Of a stretch of 64,000 bases of DNA, positions 10,696-23,236 are shown piece by piece. Under the pieces are notes generated by a model. It saw nothing but the letters and a program-made list of their open reading frames with translations, did no database searches and was not told where the DNA came from. The DNA lies in the NCBI GenBank assembly GCA_036571765.1, contig BROE01000007.1:14839663-14903662 (forward strand), written 5' to 3'. Positions within the stretch are counted from its first letter, which is position 1. Each line of letters opens with the position of its first letter. Both the position numbers and the translations under genes were made by a program. This stretch comes from Plecoglossus altivelis. Taxonomy: Eukaryota > Chordata > Actinopteri > Osmeriformes > Plecoglossidae.

Positions 10696-10815
10696 CCCTG
10701 TGTGCTAAACACCAACCCTGTGTGCTACACACTAACCCTGTGTGCTACACACTAACCCTGTGTGCTAAACACTAACCCTGTGTGCTACACACTAACCCTG
10801 TGTGCTAAACACTAG
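10696..10815. repeat. 20-bp minisatellite, 6 copies
   Basis: accctgtgtgctacacacta repeated every 20 bp, with a tac/taa alternation between copies. It abuts the ACTAC array and probably derives from it. Confidence 0.9.
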
Positions 10816-10840
10816 CCGTGTGAATACAGACATCCCTGCA

Positions 10841-12517
10841 GCAACAGGATATCCATATGTTGTATTGTGTTTGCATTTATTTTGCTGAAGATTTTACAAA
10901 GTTACCCACAAACTGCACTCCATATTTATGTACATACAGGACTATTAACAGATGACAAATTTCTAAACTCTGTATAAACACAAACTTCATGAATTGTATA
11001 GATCATTTAGAAACAAATGTGTATTAGAAGCCTGTACAAAATGTGACAGTTCATGAATAATTTACTAACAATACTATAGTGTGTCTTGATTGTCTTCTGC
11101 TACCCCATGCAAGCTATAACAATTATTTAACTCAGCCACATTGTTCAGTAGCTATGCAAAGCTAAATGAAAAAGCACATGAAAGGTTTCACAACCAGGGA
11201 TGCTGCTGTCTCCTTTGTATTTGACATTACAGGCACATAGAAACATCATCTTCATGTGTTTTGTGAAAGGTTGCAGCCAACTGAAGTGTAAATATATATA
11301 AGATCAAATATATATTTTATATTTCTACAGATTTCACATGGTTTTCATATTATCCATGTTGACAACGATCCACAATTACGTCTGTACTGTATTATGTGTA
11401 CAAGCTGAACAAAGAGTGTGCATAATGAGTCATTTAACCCACCCTGCTGATCTCAGAGTTCGCCTACAGAAGCACATCTTGGCTATACCCATAATGCAGT
11501 GCAGTTGAATCTGGCTCATATTGCGGCCTACTGGAGTGGGACAGACGACCCCCATGTCACCGTTGCAAAGGACTGCACCAAAGAACATGCTTCACTGCCA
11601 TCCTGTGTTCTGATCAGCTCTGTTTTTAGCCGGAAAGCAAGTCTCACTCTGTCTCTCCCTCTCTAGCCAGAGCCACTCTCTCTACATCCAGAGCTGCTCT
11701 CTCTACAGCCAGAGCTGCTCTCTCTACAACCAGAGCTGCTCTCTACAGTCAGAGCTGCTCTCTCTACAACCAGAGCTGCTCTCTCTACAGTCAGAGCTGC
11801 TCTCTCTACAACCAGAGCCGCTCTCTCTACAACCAGAGCTGCTCTCTCTACAACCAGAGCTGCTCTCTACAGTTAGAGCTGCTCTCTACAGCCAGAGCTG
11901 CTCTCTCTACAGTCAGAGCCGCTCTCTACAACCAGAGCTGCTCTCTCTACAGTCAGAGCCCCTCTCTACAACCAGAGCTGCTCTCTCTACAGCCAGAGCT
12001 GCTCTCTCTACAGTCAGAGCTGTAGCAACAGCTCCTTGATGATCATTCCTGGGCCTCAGACAGCAGGGTGTGATGTACGACAAACAGGTGGCTGGGGGTT
12101 TAATATGCATGAGCGGTGAGGCGGGCAGAGCATTCTATGTGGGCAGGCTGGCAGCATGTGATGGTGGCAGAGTTAGCCTGCTCCCCTGGCTCCGAGCCAG
12201 GCACGTGGCATCGAAGGCACGGCCGGGACTGGGACCCACTGACATGGTTCACTACTGTGTGACCACGCACACAACTGATAGAAGATTAGTAATGCAGACA
12301 GGTGGACCAGGCTTAGCCAGAAAGATCTGTCACTTCTACAAGGATGGAGGATGAAGGGAGACGATCAGATAAAAAAACAGCTGCAGTTTTTAATCGCGAG
12401 GAAACACTCCAGACATCAACCTAGACATCCTCAGCCCTCATTCGCAACCACCAACCAACAGCAGGGCAGCAGGGAGGAGAGAAACAGGGAGGGGTTAGCA
12501 GGGAGGAAACAGGGAGG
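10841..12517 (+). repeat. large direct duplication, copy 1 (left of the N gap)
   Basis: Starting gcaacaggatatccatatgt, this block matches 13398-15240 almost base for base over the unique part (to about 11650) and again after the internal minisatellite. The only differences I saw in the unique parts are single-base changes and small indels. It ends at the N gap. Confidence 0.9.
11661..12023. repeat. 19-21-bp AGAGCTGCTCTC minisatellite (copy 1)
   Basis: agagctgctctctctacaac and variants (cagtc, cagcc, catcc endings; tctc or tctctc) repeated about 17 times. The core agagctgctct is near-palindromic. Copy number and order differ from the second block at 14310-14757. Confidence 0.95.
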
Positions 12518-13397
12518 NNNNNNNNNNNNNNNNNNNNNNNNNNNNNNNNNNNNNNNNNNNNNNNNNNNNNNNNNNNNNNNNNNNNNNNNNNNNNNNNNNN
12601 NNNNNNNNNNNNNNNNNNNNNNNNNNNNNNNNNNNNNNNNNNNNNNNNNNNNNNNNNNNNNNNNNNNNNNNNNNNNNNNNNNNNNNNNNNNNNNNNNNNN
12701 NNNNNNNNNNNNNNNNNNNNNNNNNNNNNNNNNNNNNNNNNNNNNNNNNNNNNNNNNNNNNNNNNNNNNNNNNNNNNNNNNNNNNNNNNNNNNNNNNNNN
12801 NNNNNNNNNNNNNNNNNNNNNNNNNNNNNNNNNNNNNNNNNNNNNNNNNNNNNNNNNNNNNNNNNNNNNNNNNNNNNNNNNNNNNNNNNNNNNNNNNNNN
12901 NNNNNNNNNNNNNNNNNNNNNNNNNNNNNNNNNNNNNNNNNNNNNNNNNNNNNNNNNNNNNNNNNNNNNNNNNNNNNNNNNNNNNNNNNNNNNNNNNNNN
13001 NNNNNNNNNNNNNNNNNNNNNNNNNNNNNNNNNNNNNNNNNNNNNNNNNNNNNNNNNNNNNNNNNNNNNNNNNNNNNNNNNNNNNNNNNNNNNNNNNNNN
13101 NNNNNNNNNNNNNNNNNNNNNNNNNNNNNNNNNNNNNNNNNNNNNNNNNNNNNNNNNNNNNNNNNNNNNNNNNNNNNNNNNNNNNNNNNNNNNNNNNNNN
13201 NNNNNNNNNNNNNNNNNNNNNNNNNNNNNNNNNNNNNNNNNNNNNNNNNNNNNNNNNNNNNNNNNNNNNNNNNNNNNNNNNNNNNNNNNNNNNNNNNNNN
13301 NNNNNNNNNNNNNNNNNNNNNNNNNNNNNNNNNNNNNNNNNNNNNNNNNNNNNNNNNNNNNNNNNNNNNNNNNNNNNNNNNNNNNNNNNNNNNNNNN
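12518..13397. other. assembly gap (880 N)
   Basis: Run of N between the two copies of the large duplication. Open frames drawn across it are meaningless. Confidence 1.
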
Positions 13398-13796
13398 GCA
13401 ACAGGATATCCATATGTTGTATTGTGTTTGCATTTATTTTGCTGAAGATTTTACAAAGTCACCCACAAACTGCACTCCATATTTATGTACATACAGGACT
13501 ATTAACAGATGACAAATTTCTAAACTCTGTATAAACACAAACTTCATGAATTGTATAGATCATTTAGAAACAAATGTGTATTAGAAGCCTGTACAAAATG
13601 TGACAGTTCATGAATAATTTACTAACAATACTATAGTGTGTCTTGATTGTCTTCTGCTACCCCATGCAAGCTATAACAATTATTTAACTCAGCCACATTG
13701 TTCAGTAGCTATGCAAAGCTAAATGAAAAAGCACATGAAAGGTTTCACAACCAGGGATGCTGCTGTCTCCTTTGTATTTGACATACAGGCACATAG

Positions 13797-13801
13797 AAAA
13801 A

Positions 13802-13883
<82 letters not shown>
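13797..13883. repeat. poly-A7/poly-C80 homopolymer
   Basis: Seven A then 80 uninterrupted C, where copy 1 has only aaacatc. A real tract this pure would be unusual; a consensus or sequencing artefact is likely. Confidence 0.95.
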
Positions 13884-14309
13884 TTCATCTTCATGTGTTT
13901 TGTGAAAGGTTGCAGCCAACTGAAGTGTAAATATATATAAGATCAAATATATATTTTATATTTCTACAGATTTCACATGGTTTTCATATTATCCATGTTG
14001 ACAACGATCCACAATTACGTCTGTACTGTATTATGTGTACAAGCTGAACAAAGAGTGTGCATAATGAGTCATTTAACCCACCCTGCTGATCTCAGAGTTC
14101 GCCTACAGAAGCACATCTTGGCTATACCCATAATGCAGTGCAGTTGAATCTGGCTCATATTGCGGCCTACTGGAGTGGGACAGACGACCCCCATGTCACC
14201 GTTGCAAAGGACTGCACCAAAGAACATGCTTCACTGCCATCCTGTGTTCTGATCAGCTCTGTTTTTAGCCGGAAAGCAAGTCTCACTCTGTCTCTCCCTC
14301 CCCTCTAGC

Positions 14310-14757
14310 CGAGCCACTCTCTCTACATCCAGAGCTGCTCTCTCTACAGCCAGAGCTGCTCTCTCTACAACCAGAGCTGCTCTCTACAGTCAGAGCTGCT
14401 CTCTCTACAACCAGAGCTGCTCTCTCTACAGTCAGAGCTGCTCTCTACAGCCAGAGCCGCTCTCTCTACAACCAGAGCTGCTCTCTCTACAACCAGAGCT
14501 GCTCTCTACAGTTAGAGCTGCTCTCTACAGCCAGAGCTGCTCTCTCTACAGCCAGAGCTGCTCTCTACAGTCAGAGCTGCTCTCTCTACAGCCAGAGCTG
14601 CTCTCTCTACAGTCAGAGCTGCTCTCTACAGCCAGAGCTGCTCTCTCTACAGTCAGAGCCGCTCTCTACAACCAGAGCTGCTCTCTCTACAGTCAGAGCC
14701 GCTCTCTACAACCAGAGCTGCTCTCTACAGTCAGAGCTGCTCTCTACAGCCAGAGCT
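14310..14757. repeat. 19-21-bp AGAGCTGCTCTC minisatellite (copy 2)
   Basis: Same unit as at 11661-12023 but longer by about four units and with different variant order. Confidence 0.95.
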
Positions 14758-15194
14758 GTAGCAACAGCTCCTTGATGATCATTCCTGGGCCTCAGACAGC
14801 AGGGTGTGATGTACGACAAACAGGTGGCTGGGGGTTTAATATGCATGAGCGGTGAGGCGGGCAGAGCATTCTATGTGGGCAGGCTGGCAGCATGTGATGG
14901 TGGCAGAGTTAGCCTGCTCCCCTGGCTCCGAGCCAGGCACGTGGCATCGAAGGCACGGCCGGGACTGGGACCCACTGACATGGTTCACTACTGTGTGACC
15001 ACGCACACAACTGATAGAAGATTAGTAATGCAGACAGGTGGACCAGGCTTAGCCAGAAAGATCTGTCACTTCTACAAGGATGGAGGATGAAGGGAGACGA
15101 TCAGATAAAAAAACAGCTGCAGTTTTTAATCGCGAGGAAACACTCCAGACATCAACCTAGACATCCTCAGCCCTCATTCGCAACCACCAACCAA

Positions 15195-15470
15195 CAGCAG
15201 GGCAGCAGGGAGGAGAGAAACAGGGAGGGGTTAGCAGGGAGGAGAGAAACAGGGTCGAGGTGTGGCAGGGAGGAAGGTGCAGGGAGGGTTAGCAGGAGGA
15301 AACAGGTGGAGGTGCAGGGAGGAAGTTGGCAGGGAGGAGGTGGCCAGGAGGAGAGAACAGGGAGGGTTAGCCAAGGGAGGAGAGAAACAGGGAGGAGGGG
15401 CAGGGAGGGTGGTGCAGGGAGGGGCGCAGGGAGGGAGGCCCAGCAGGGAGGAGGTGGCAGGGAGGAGGAG
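15195..15470. repeat. purine-rich GGGAGG minisatellite
   Basis: cagggaggagagaaacaggg and related G/A-rich words repeated irregularly. Copy 1 of the duplication is cut by the gap inside this tract. Confidence 0.85.
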
Positions 15471-15860
15471 ACCTGCATGTACACACTAGACAAGCATGTA
15501 CACACTACACAAGCATGTACACACTACACAAGCATGTACACACTACACAAGCATATACACACTAGACCTGAATGTACACACTAGACCTGCATGTACACAC
15601 TACACAAGCATGTACACACTACACAAGCATGTACACACTAGACCTGAATGTACACACTAAACCTGCATGTACACACTAGACCTGAATGTACACACTAGAC
15701 CTGCATGTACACACTACACAAGCATGTACACACTACACAAGCATATAAACACACTACACAAGCATATAAACACACTACACAAGCATGTACACACTAGACA
15801 AGCATGTACACACTAGACAAGCATGTACACACTACACAAGCATGTACACACTAGACCTGC
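15471..15860. repeat. 19-bp minisatellite, about 20 copies
   Basis: catgtacacactacacaag, with acctg replacing acaag in some copies, repeated every 19 bp (21 in two copies with an extra AA). Confidence 0.95.
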
Positions 15861-15889
15861 ACAGGTCCCTGAACAAGCTCTTTTCCACT

Positions 15890-15925
15890 TACACACACAC
15901 ACACACACGCTCGCTCACACTCACG

Positions 15926-15971
<46 letters not shown>

Positions 15972-15980
15972 TACACGCGC
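15890..15980. repeat. (CA)n microsatellite with CGCGCG step
   Basis: Long CA run ending tacacgcgcgtgtac; alternating purine-pyrimidine throughout, able to form Z-DNA. Confidence 0.95.
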
Positions 15981-16689
15981 GTGTACACAAGTAGAAGAAC
16001 TAGCAGTAACACTATCAGCCACTGCTATGATCCAATAGGTCCTTTAAATGTATTGGCAGCTTGTGATAATGATAATCTTTTCAAAAATAAGAGAAGACAA
16101 TCACATCCCATCTCCAGTAAGCACATGTTTGCCTCAGCAATCTGTTGGTAAGTGAGTCACTCCAGGACCATTTACATTTCAATCTTTTCAACAGAGGAAC
16201 TAATTGTGTTTCTGAGCTGGGATACTGTAGCACGTCTCATGCTATTATGTTAATGTTCACTGCTGCTCAATCACTTGCCCTGAACACACCCACTCCTGTA
16301 CATATCACACAGGATTCTAGTATTCAGTCCTGACACGCAGGATAGTACCATCCAGTCGGTCAAAATCCCCTTCAGTTCAAGACAATGCTGTTAAGAGATT
16401 CACTAGACTCAGAATGATAAACAAACTCCTTAAACATTTGAACTCTCCTTGATGTGCTTGTTGTGGCTCATGATCTGTGTGTGTGAGGATGAAAGAACCA
16501 GGAAACACCACTTGTCCACTTGCTGTTCCCCTTAACCAACCTGCACGTCTCTCGATGGTAATAGTTTCACTGTGTATAGTACCAAATGTGCTGACATGGT
16601 AATCAAAGACTAAGGAGAAATAACTGTTGATAAGGGAATGAAAGTTAGTGTTTGGAGGCTAGCAGTGCTGCTCAGTGTTGAGGTATAGT
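15981..16689. other. unique intron sequence
   Basis: No gene, RNA or transposon recognised. Confidence 0.5.
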
Positions 16690-16815
16690 CCTCCCTCCAG
16701 ACTTCCTCTAGACAGCCTCTAGACAGCCTCCAGACAGCCTCCAGACAGCCTCCAGACTACTTCTAGACAGCCTCCAGACTTCCTCCCACAGCCTCCAGAC
16801 AGCCTCCAGACAGTG
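16690..16815. repeat. 11-bp minisatellite
   Basis: agacagcctcc/agacagcctct units repeated about ten times with small indels. Confidence 0.85.
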
Positions 16816-18080
16816 CTATGCCTTCAGAGGGTTTTCTTAATGCCAAGTAAAAATATCTTTCTTCTCCTCAACTCTAGAAAACTTGGTCTCGATCCTCAAG
16901 TCTGTTGGACAGGAAGTGGGGAGTCTCTACAGATCAGTGATCAGAGTTGGCTAGCGAGCCTGTGATGAACCCAGCATGCAGGCCTCCTACATCCTAGTGA
17001 GTCCTCCTCACATGTGTGTGTTTCCTGGCGGCTTCTAGGCAGCTTTCTTCCTCACGGCCCAGAGAGGCACGCTGAAACGCCTGCATGAGCACCCAGCCTG
17101 CTGGGAAGATGTTCCTTGCCTCAAACAAATGAAATGAAAAAAGGCATCTTTCTGGGCAGAACATAAAGATGTTCTCGTGCCTGTTATCGTCTGAAAGGGT
17201 CTGCTCGCCAAAGCAGCCACATGTTCGTGTTTAACCAGATAAAACGATTTGAATGTAAAACAGGCCTTTTGAGTCGATTACACTGTACCCTGTTTGAGTA
17301 AAGGCTAATCGTGTTCGTTTCCCTAAACGCAAGCGCCCTGTTTAAACACGCTAAACCTCATCTCTACGTTCCTTCCTGTAGAACCTCACTTGACTGGAGA
17401 AATGAGGCGTGATGAAAGAAGATGAGGATGAAAGTGTGTGGACGTACAGGATCCCAGCTGCATCCTCCTTAGGAGACGATGAACGTTGCCATGTTGCTGT
17501 CTGAGCAGGAGACACCATCCACGGTGACAAACACAAGTCTTGGTTGCCATGGCAGCGTGAATCACTGCAATAACAATACTTATCTTGGTGACCCATAGCT
17601 ACTGGACTCCATGTTCTAGTCAATAAGCTGTCAGTGATGACAAAGATTGCAGTTATTAGCAGGTGACACAGCAAGCCCACAGCTATAGCGAGGTCCTTGT
17701 ACACGGCACCTTAATGTCAGGAGGATAGCTGCATCTGAGCTGGTACAGTAGGTTGGTTCAGGTTGTGTTTGTCATGTTCTAGAACAAATCCTGAAACCAC
17801 TAGGCAAGCAGCAGCCAGCTCTGCAGGTGAGCATCTGCAGATAAACATCGTAGTTAAGACGACTGGACTGGAACAGCAACAGCGACATGAAAGTGGTCTT
17901 GACAGGATTTAAGTGTTGTGAAAACACCTATAATTAATTGCTGTCAGATGTGACATATTTGGTTTTAATTCCTTGAAAGCATCTGCCAGGCGTCAGTTTG
18001 ACAATGTTAGTAAAACTAAGGCAAACACTTGGATACAGCGGCCTGTGGATAAACCTTTCCATCAACTCCCAACACAACTC
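16816..18080. other. unique intron sequence
   Basis: No gene recognised. 17100-17340 is a non-repetitive mixed-composition stretch that could be worth aligning between species. Confidence 0.45.
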
Positions 18081-18141
18081 CTCACCCACACACTGAATAC
18101 AAACAGCACACATGTATGTCTCACAAACACACTAAATACAA

Positions 18142-18183
<42 letters not shown>
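18081..18183. repeat. short direct repeat plus (CA)n
   Basis: The phrase aatacaaacagcacaca occurs twice, about 41 bp apart, and runs into a 36-base CA tract at 18146-18183. Confidence 0.85.
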
Positions 18184-18185
<2 letters not shown>

Positions 18186-18209
18186 CATGTGCACACATTC
18201 CCTCTCTGC

Positions 18210-18400
18210 ATCTCTGGCTCTGTCTCTCTCCCTCACTCTCCTGTTCTTCTCTCCCTCACTCTCCCTTCTCCTCCCTCTCTGCATCTGGTCTTCCTCTACA
18301 TCTCTCCCTGGCTCTCTGCGTCTCCCTCTCTCTATTTCTCCTTCTATGCCCCTCGTTCGTTCACACCCTCCCTCTCTCATTCTCTCTCTGCACCAGAACT
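18210..18400. repeat. pyrimidine-rich CTCTCCCT tract
   Basis: Mostly C/T, low complexity. Overlapping Ser/Leu-rich frames are composition artefacts. Confidence 0.7.
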
Positions 18401-19612
18401 AATTTCTCCCCAGAGCTGATAGGCCATGGTCTACTGCAGCCAATCCGTATAATTATCCTGTCAGCTATGTAAACTCCCTGCTCGGACTTCAAGTCCATTT
18501 CAATATTAGCCACCCAACACCACAATGGCTATATCAAATGTGATCCTTATGCATTAAATGGAAATACATTCTACCTAAAACCACATTTCATTTGGTTTAC
18601 AGTTACATGCTAACGGCTAATAGCTGCGATGCAGTCTAGGAGCCTGTAACTGGTCTAGCCTTGCCTCTGCTGTCCTGATTGGAGGGATTTACTCGGCAGC
18701 CAATGGCCTCCTCCTCTGCAGCTGTGTGTTGCATCTGGTCTCCTCAGGACTAATGAACCATGAGAGGGTTCAGGGGTGGGCTTGGCAGTGGGGGGTAGAG
18801 GAGGACAGAGTCAGGAAATCAGTCATGATGGGGGGCGGGGGGGTGGTAATAGGATTTCCAATGGAACAGTGCTGTAGAGTGTGCCTGGAGCTGGAGAGAC
18901 TCTTCAGGTAGGAGAGCCTCCCAGCTGACGGCTGCAGCTTGTCTAGATGAACAGCTTCATCTGCAGGGCCTCCCTCCCTCAGCCGGACCAGAGGGAGCAG
19001 AGGGGACTTGGAAAGTGGGACTGCGTACAGCAAGCTGTATTAGCAGGGTTCAAAGCCATTACAACACACAGGTCCTCCTGTGCTGGCTGAGTGATTAGCA
19101 TAGGGACAGGACAGCTCTCTGACAACACAATACATGATTACACACCAGGATGCTACTTTTCATTTGAGCTGGGAAATGTCAGCCTATTCACCACGGCAGT
19201 GCCCAGCTTAATGATGAGTATAGATCCAGAACATGCTAAACTAAACCAAAGTCGTTGTCGGATTTCTTTTTCACGATAATGGGAGACAGAAAAAATAAAT
19301 AAAACGTCAAACTGAAATTAATACTCAGAGACTAGTGGGTATAGCGAGAACAGTGAGCTGATTATGGATATTGCAGAAGCTAAGCAGGTTTCCTATGCAG
19401 AGCAGAGGGGAGAGAGCTGCACTGTAACAGCTCAGAGTCAGCTCTCCATCGTCATTAGCTAGCTAACGGGAACTGATTTGAAGGGTGCTCGAGACCAAAA
19501 CAAAGCCTGAGGTATTTTAGCTCACTCCTCATCCACATGACTGTTTTGATTACTCTGACCTCTGGGGGCAGGTGAGGAGATGTGGTCTTAATTACATCCA
19601 CAGGACTGGGGG
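18401..19612. other. unique intron sequence
   Basis: No gene recognised. A G-rich patch at 18829-18847 (ggggggcgggggggtggt) could form a G-quadruplex. 18415-18535 has CCAAT and ATTA-type cores. Confidence 0.45.
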
Positions 19613-19826
19613 GGCTCACTCTGTGAGCATGCACTTCCCACATACTCACTAGGCCCTGCCCTCTGTGAACATGCACTTCCCACATACTCACTAGGCCCTG
19701 CACTCTGTAAGCATGCACTTCCTACATACTCACTAGGCCCTGCCCTCTGTGAGCATGCACTTCCTACATACTCACTAGGCCCTGCCCTCTGTGAGCATGC
19801 ACTTCCTACATACTCACTAGGTAACT
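19613..19826. repeat. 42-bp minisatellite, 5 copies
   Basis: gagcatgcacttcc starts near 19626 and recurs at 42-bp steps (cores at 19628, 19670, 19712, 19754, 19796), linked by catactcactaggccctgc. Confidence 0.95.
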
Positions 19827-20194
19827 CTTACCTCACATTCTACACTTCCTGACACTCTGTCAGTGTTTCACATGAGAAATATCACTTGATGATAGAGTGT
19901 ATTGACTTGTGCACTGATGCCCAGATGAACACAAACCTCATTATAAACAACATGGATAAAGAACACTACATATTGACTGTAGCGTTAAACTCTTCATTAT
20001 CAATCAGAATGATAGAGTGCTTTCACCTGACTAACCCTCATTCACACTTTTCCATGTGCTGATGATGTCATTACTGAAATGATGTTAGCTGGTCGTTTTG
20101 TCCCAGGGCCCCAAAACAGTGAAATGTACTTTTTGTTCAAAAATTTTTGGGTACAGTAAATCTCTCATTTCAAATGTATCTTCACTCTCTACAT
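19827..20194. other. unique intron sequence
   Basis: Nothing recognised. Confidence 0.5.
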
Positions 20195-20540
20195 CTGTAG
20201 AATTCAGTCTGTACACTTCAGACTGTAGACTTCAGACTAGAGACTTCAGTCTGTAGTCGTCAGTCTGTAGACGTCCGCCGGGAGAGTTCAGAATGTAGAC
20301 GTCAGACTGTAGACGTAACACTGTAGACGTCAGACTGTAGGCATCAGACTGTAGGCTTCAGTCTGTAGACGTCAGCGTGGAGACTTCAGACTGTAGATTT
20401 CAGTCTGTAGACTTCAGACTGTAGACTTCAGACTGTGGACTTCACTCTGTACACTTCAGACTGTAGACTACAGTCTGTAGACTTCAGACTGTAGACTACA
20501 GTCTGTAGACTTCAGGCTGTAGACTTAAGGCTGTAGTCCT
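20195..20540. repeat. 14-bp minisatellite (GACTGTAGACTTCA), about 22 copies
   Basis: gactgtagacttca with many substitutions. Both agact and agtct versions alternate, so local inverted pairing is possible. Confidence 0.9.
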
Positions 20541-21828
20541 GGAGTGCACTGCACCAGAGGAGCCTGGTTGGAGATACAAACCCTTGACCTAGCTAGGCAA
20601 TATCTTAACATGCTGAAGATGTGCATGTACTTTCACTGACGATGATGTATGTATTGATCCACAGCACATTGACAACAAATTAGGCTGCAAATGTGTATAT
20701 CTTATTGCTATGGGGAATGCACTGATTTCAGGTAATTTCTTGATTAGATAAGGCTTCGTCTCCTTAGTCAACTCCATTTGAGATTCTTTATTATGTCACA
20801 TGTCATGAAGAGTTCATAAGGACCAGGCACCAACACATCTGGGCTGGAGAGAAGCTCCGTTAGGACTGCCTGATCCTAGTCCAGTGATGGACTGCTGGAA
20901 TGGACAGCACTATTTGCAATATGGGTAAGTAGCTTTGAAACATCTGTTAACTGGATAATATGCCCTGTGCATGTGCATGGGTTTACCCTGTCTCTGGTGA
21001 CCATGGTAATCATGGTGGTGGTAGACCCTGGAGAAACACGAACAGTTTGTCAGGATCGGTTTATCTGCGCTGGTGTCCCTGCCAGCTCTGCTCCGTGTCA
21101 ACACCTCTGACAGTCACCAGCCCCCAGCCCTCTGGTCACTGTCATCACCATGCCAACTGATGACCTCTGATTACTGTCATCACCATGGCAACTGATGACC
21201 TTTCACCAGCCAGAGTCCTGAACACCCGGAGCTCATACTAGTCTGGCCGTCGTGTCTGTCACACTAAACACAACACACTGAGGTGTGTTTGTGTAAGGCG
21301 TGCGTGAAGTGTGTGAGAGTTTGTAAAAGAGGTGTTTGTGAGAGTTGTGTATCCTTAGCCAGCACAGAGAAACATAATTATGAAACATATTATGTTGGGA
21401 TAACCATGTTGAAGCTGTAGGTTTTCAGAGGTATTAAGTTTTCAGATTGAAGAATATTAGTGATTTGTGGCAAGTAGCAGTGAGGGAGCACTAGTTCATA
21501 ATAGTATTTCACCGTATTTCATTTTCTCACACAGGTTTGAAGGTAGAACTGCTCCTTCTGAAAAACAGAATCTGTTTCACTGTGGGACATGTTTCTTTCT
21601 GTGTCCAGGAAACCAGATCAATTTGACTGGAAGATATCTACTTTCAGTACTGAACACATCAAACACTGTGTTCAATAGGACTTCAAACAGCAGAACTTCA
21701 TCATTTTATTAGGACCCATCTATCTTCACATGCCCTGTAGACCACCCTGTCTTGCTACAAAACTAATACCATACATCAAAGCCACGGCCAGCCAAGGCTG
21801 CCGAAGAGATAACACTAGTATGGGATAA
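20541..21828. other. unique intron sequence
   Basis: No gene recognised. Near 21130-21200 the words actgtcatcaccatg and caactgatgacct occur twice, about 38 bp apart. Confidence 0.45.
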
Positions 21829-22045
21829 GATCAGCTTTAACACTGCTACAGTAGCACAGTTATGGAGGAGGGGTTCAACAGGGTGGAACCACAGAGGTTC
21901 AGGACAGGAGTGTTTCCCCTCAGACTCAAATGAACCTGATCAGCTTTAACACTGCTACAGTAGTACAGTTATGGAGGAGGGGTTCAACAGGGTTGAAACC
22001 ACAGAGGTTCAGGACAGGAGTGTTTCCCCTCAGACTCACATGAAC
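21829..22045. repeat. 109-bp direct duplication, 2 copies
   Basis: gatcagctttaacactgcta starts at 21829 and again at 21938; both copies continue through gtttcccctcagactca with few differences. Confidence 0.95.
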
Positions 22046-22495
22046 TCTCCAGTAACTGAGCTGGCTCTGCAGGAGCAAGCAGGACACTTGCAGGAGAACC
22101 ACAGCGTTTGATAGTTTGTCAAAGCGAAACATCACATCCTTGAATTCTTCTAACTCAATGTGGAATCTCATGTCGGTTATTCTATAAAAAGATGCAAGGT
22201 TGTCTCAGGAAATCATTGCTGAAAGCAATAATGTACATTATATGGTACATAATGGATGTACTGCATCACTTCATATGTCCTGGTAACATACAAAGGTTCC
22301 CAGGCACTCTAAAACCATCTGTATTTGGCAACAACACAGACCAGTTACCAAGGTTACCAGGTAGAGGCATCTCCAGGGTTACCAGTGTTACCATGGGGAG
22401 AACATATCCAGGTTTACCAGGTAACTAGGCTGTACTCCTTCCTCCAATGTTGTATTTGTATTTTAAATATTGTTTCTGTTGGCACCCTGGCTGCA
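22046..22495. other. unique intron sequence with ggttaccag words
   Basis: Between 22340 and 22425 the word ggttaccag or ggtttaccag recurs four times at irregular spacing. No gene seen. Confidence 0.45.
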
Positions 22496-22527
22496 TGCCG
22501 AGCAACACAGCTCCAAGACTGCCAACA

Positions 22528-22640
22528 GAGGCCTGTCTCCACCAATCAATGATCTCGCAGCACCGCACACCCAGGCAGAGAACAGGGGCCTGTCTCCACC
22601 AATCAATGATCTCACTGCACACCACACGCAGGCAAAGTGG
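22528..22640. repeat. 57-bp direct repeat, 2 copies
   Basis: gcctgtctccaccaatcaat starts at 22531 and 22588. Confidence 0.9.
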
Positions 22641-23194
22641 GAAGTGGACAGTCAGCAATTCCTGCTGCAGGAGCTATTTTGGGGATAGAGGGAAAAAACT
22701 GGATCTGATATTATATTTCAAACTATGGGCCAAATGAGCTGGAGAGGGGTGCAGCAAAAAGAGAGGAGAGATCGAAAGAAAGATGAAGACAGACAGACAG
22801 ACAGAAAAAGAGACAGAAAGAGATAGAGAAGGAAATAGTGAGAGATAGAGAAAAAGAGGGAAGCAAGATAATTGCAGAGAGAGAACCTGCTTCATCTATC
22901 AGTAATCCAGCTGTGGGAGAGAATGACTCTTAGGCCCCTTAGGACACAACTGACTTCTTTAACCACTTTAATAAACCAGACTGTGATTGGCTAGTCAGCG
23001 CTGCTGTCAGCGTGTTAATTAGACACGCTGTTTCATCAAAGCTGTCTACTCACCAGGAACTCGTCCATGCTGCAGGAATACAGGCAGGCAGAGCTCACCA
23101 CTCTCAGAGACGATGTGTACCAGCCCACACACGATACAATACAATGGCCATACATACAACCTGGTGGCAATCCTGTTTTCTGTTCAAAATGGCA
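22641..23194. other. unique intron sequence with a GA/AGAC-rich tract
   Basis: 22750-22880 is purine-rich with (agac)n. The rest is unrecognised. Confidence 0.5.
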
Positions 23195-23236
23195 GCCTGC
23201 ATATTGTACATGCAGAAAGCCTGCATATTGTACATG
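23195..23236. repeat. 24-bp tandem repeat, left part split by the LINE
   Basis: gcctgcatattgtacatg occurs at 23195 and 23219. The same unit reappears at 24685-24735 on the far side of the LINE. Confidence 0.85.

Larger units (their letters stand above)
13398..15250 (+). repeat. large direct duplication, copy 2 (right of the N gap)
   Basis: Begins at the first base after the gap with the same words as 10841. It carries an extra poly-C block and a longer AGAGCTG minisatellite. A 94-residue open frame is identical in both copies (12070-12354 and 14806-15090) but has no recognisable feature, so identity reflects the copy, not selection. Confidence 0.9.

Noticed and set aside
12070..12354. A duplicated 94-residue gene (also at 14806-15090)
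   Set aside because: Identity is explained by the surrounding near-identical duplication; no domain, splice or promoter signal supports a gene.
12351..13445. Long open frames at 12351-13445
   Set aside because: They consist mainly of N from the assembly gap.
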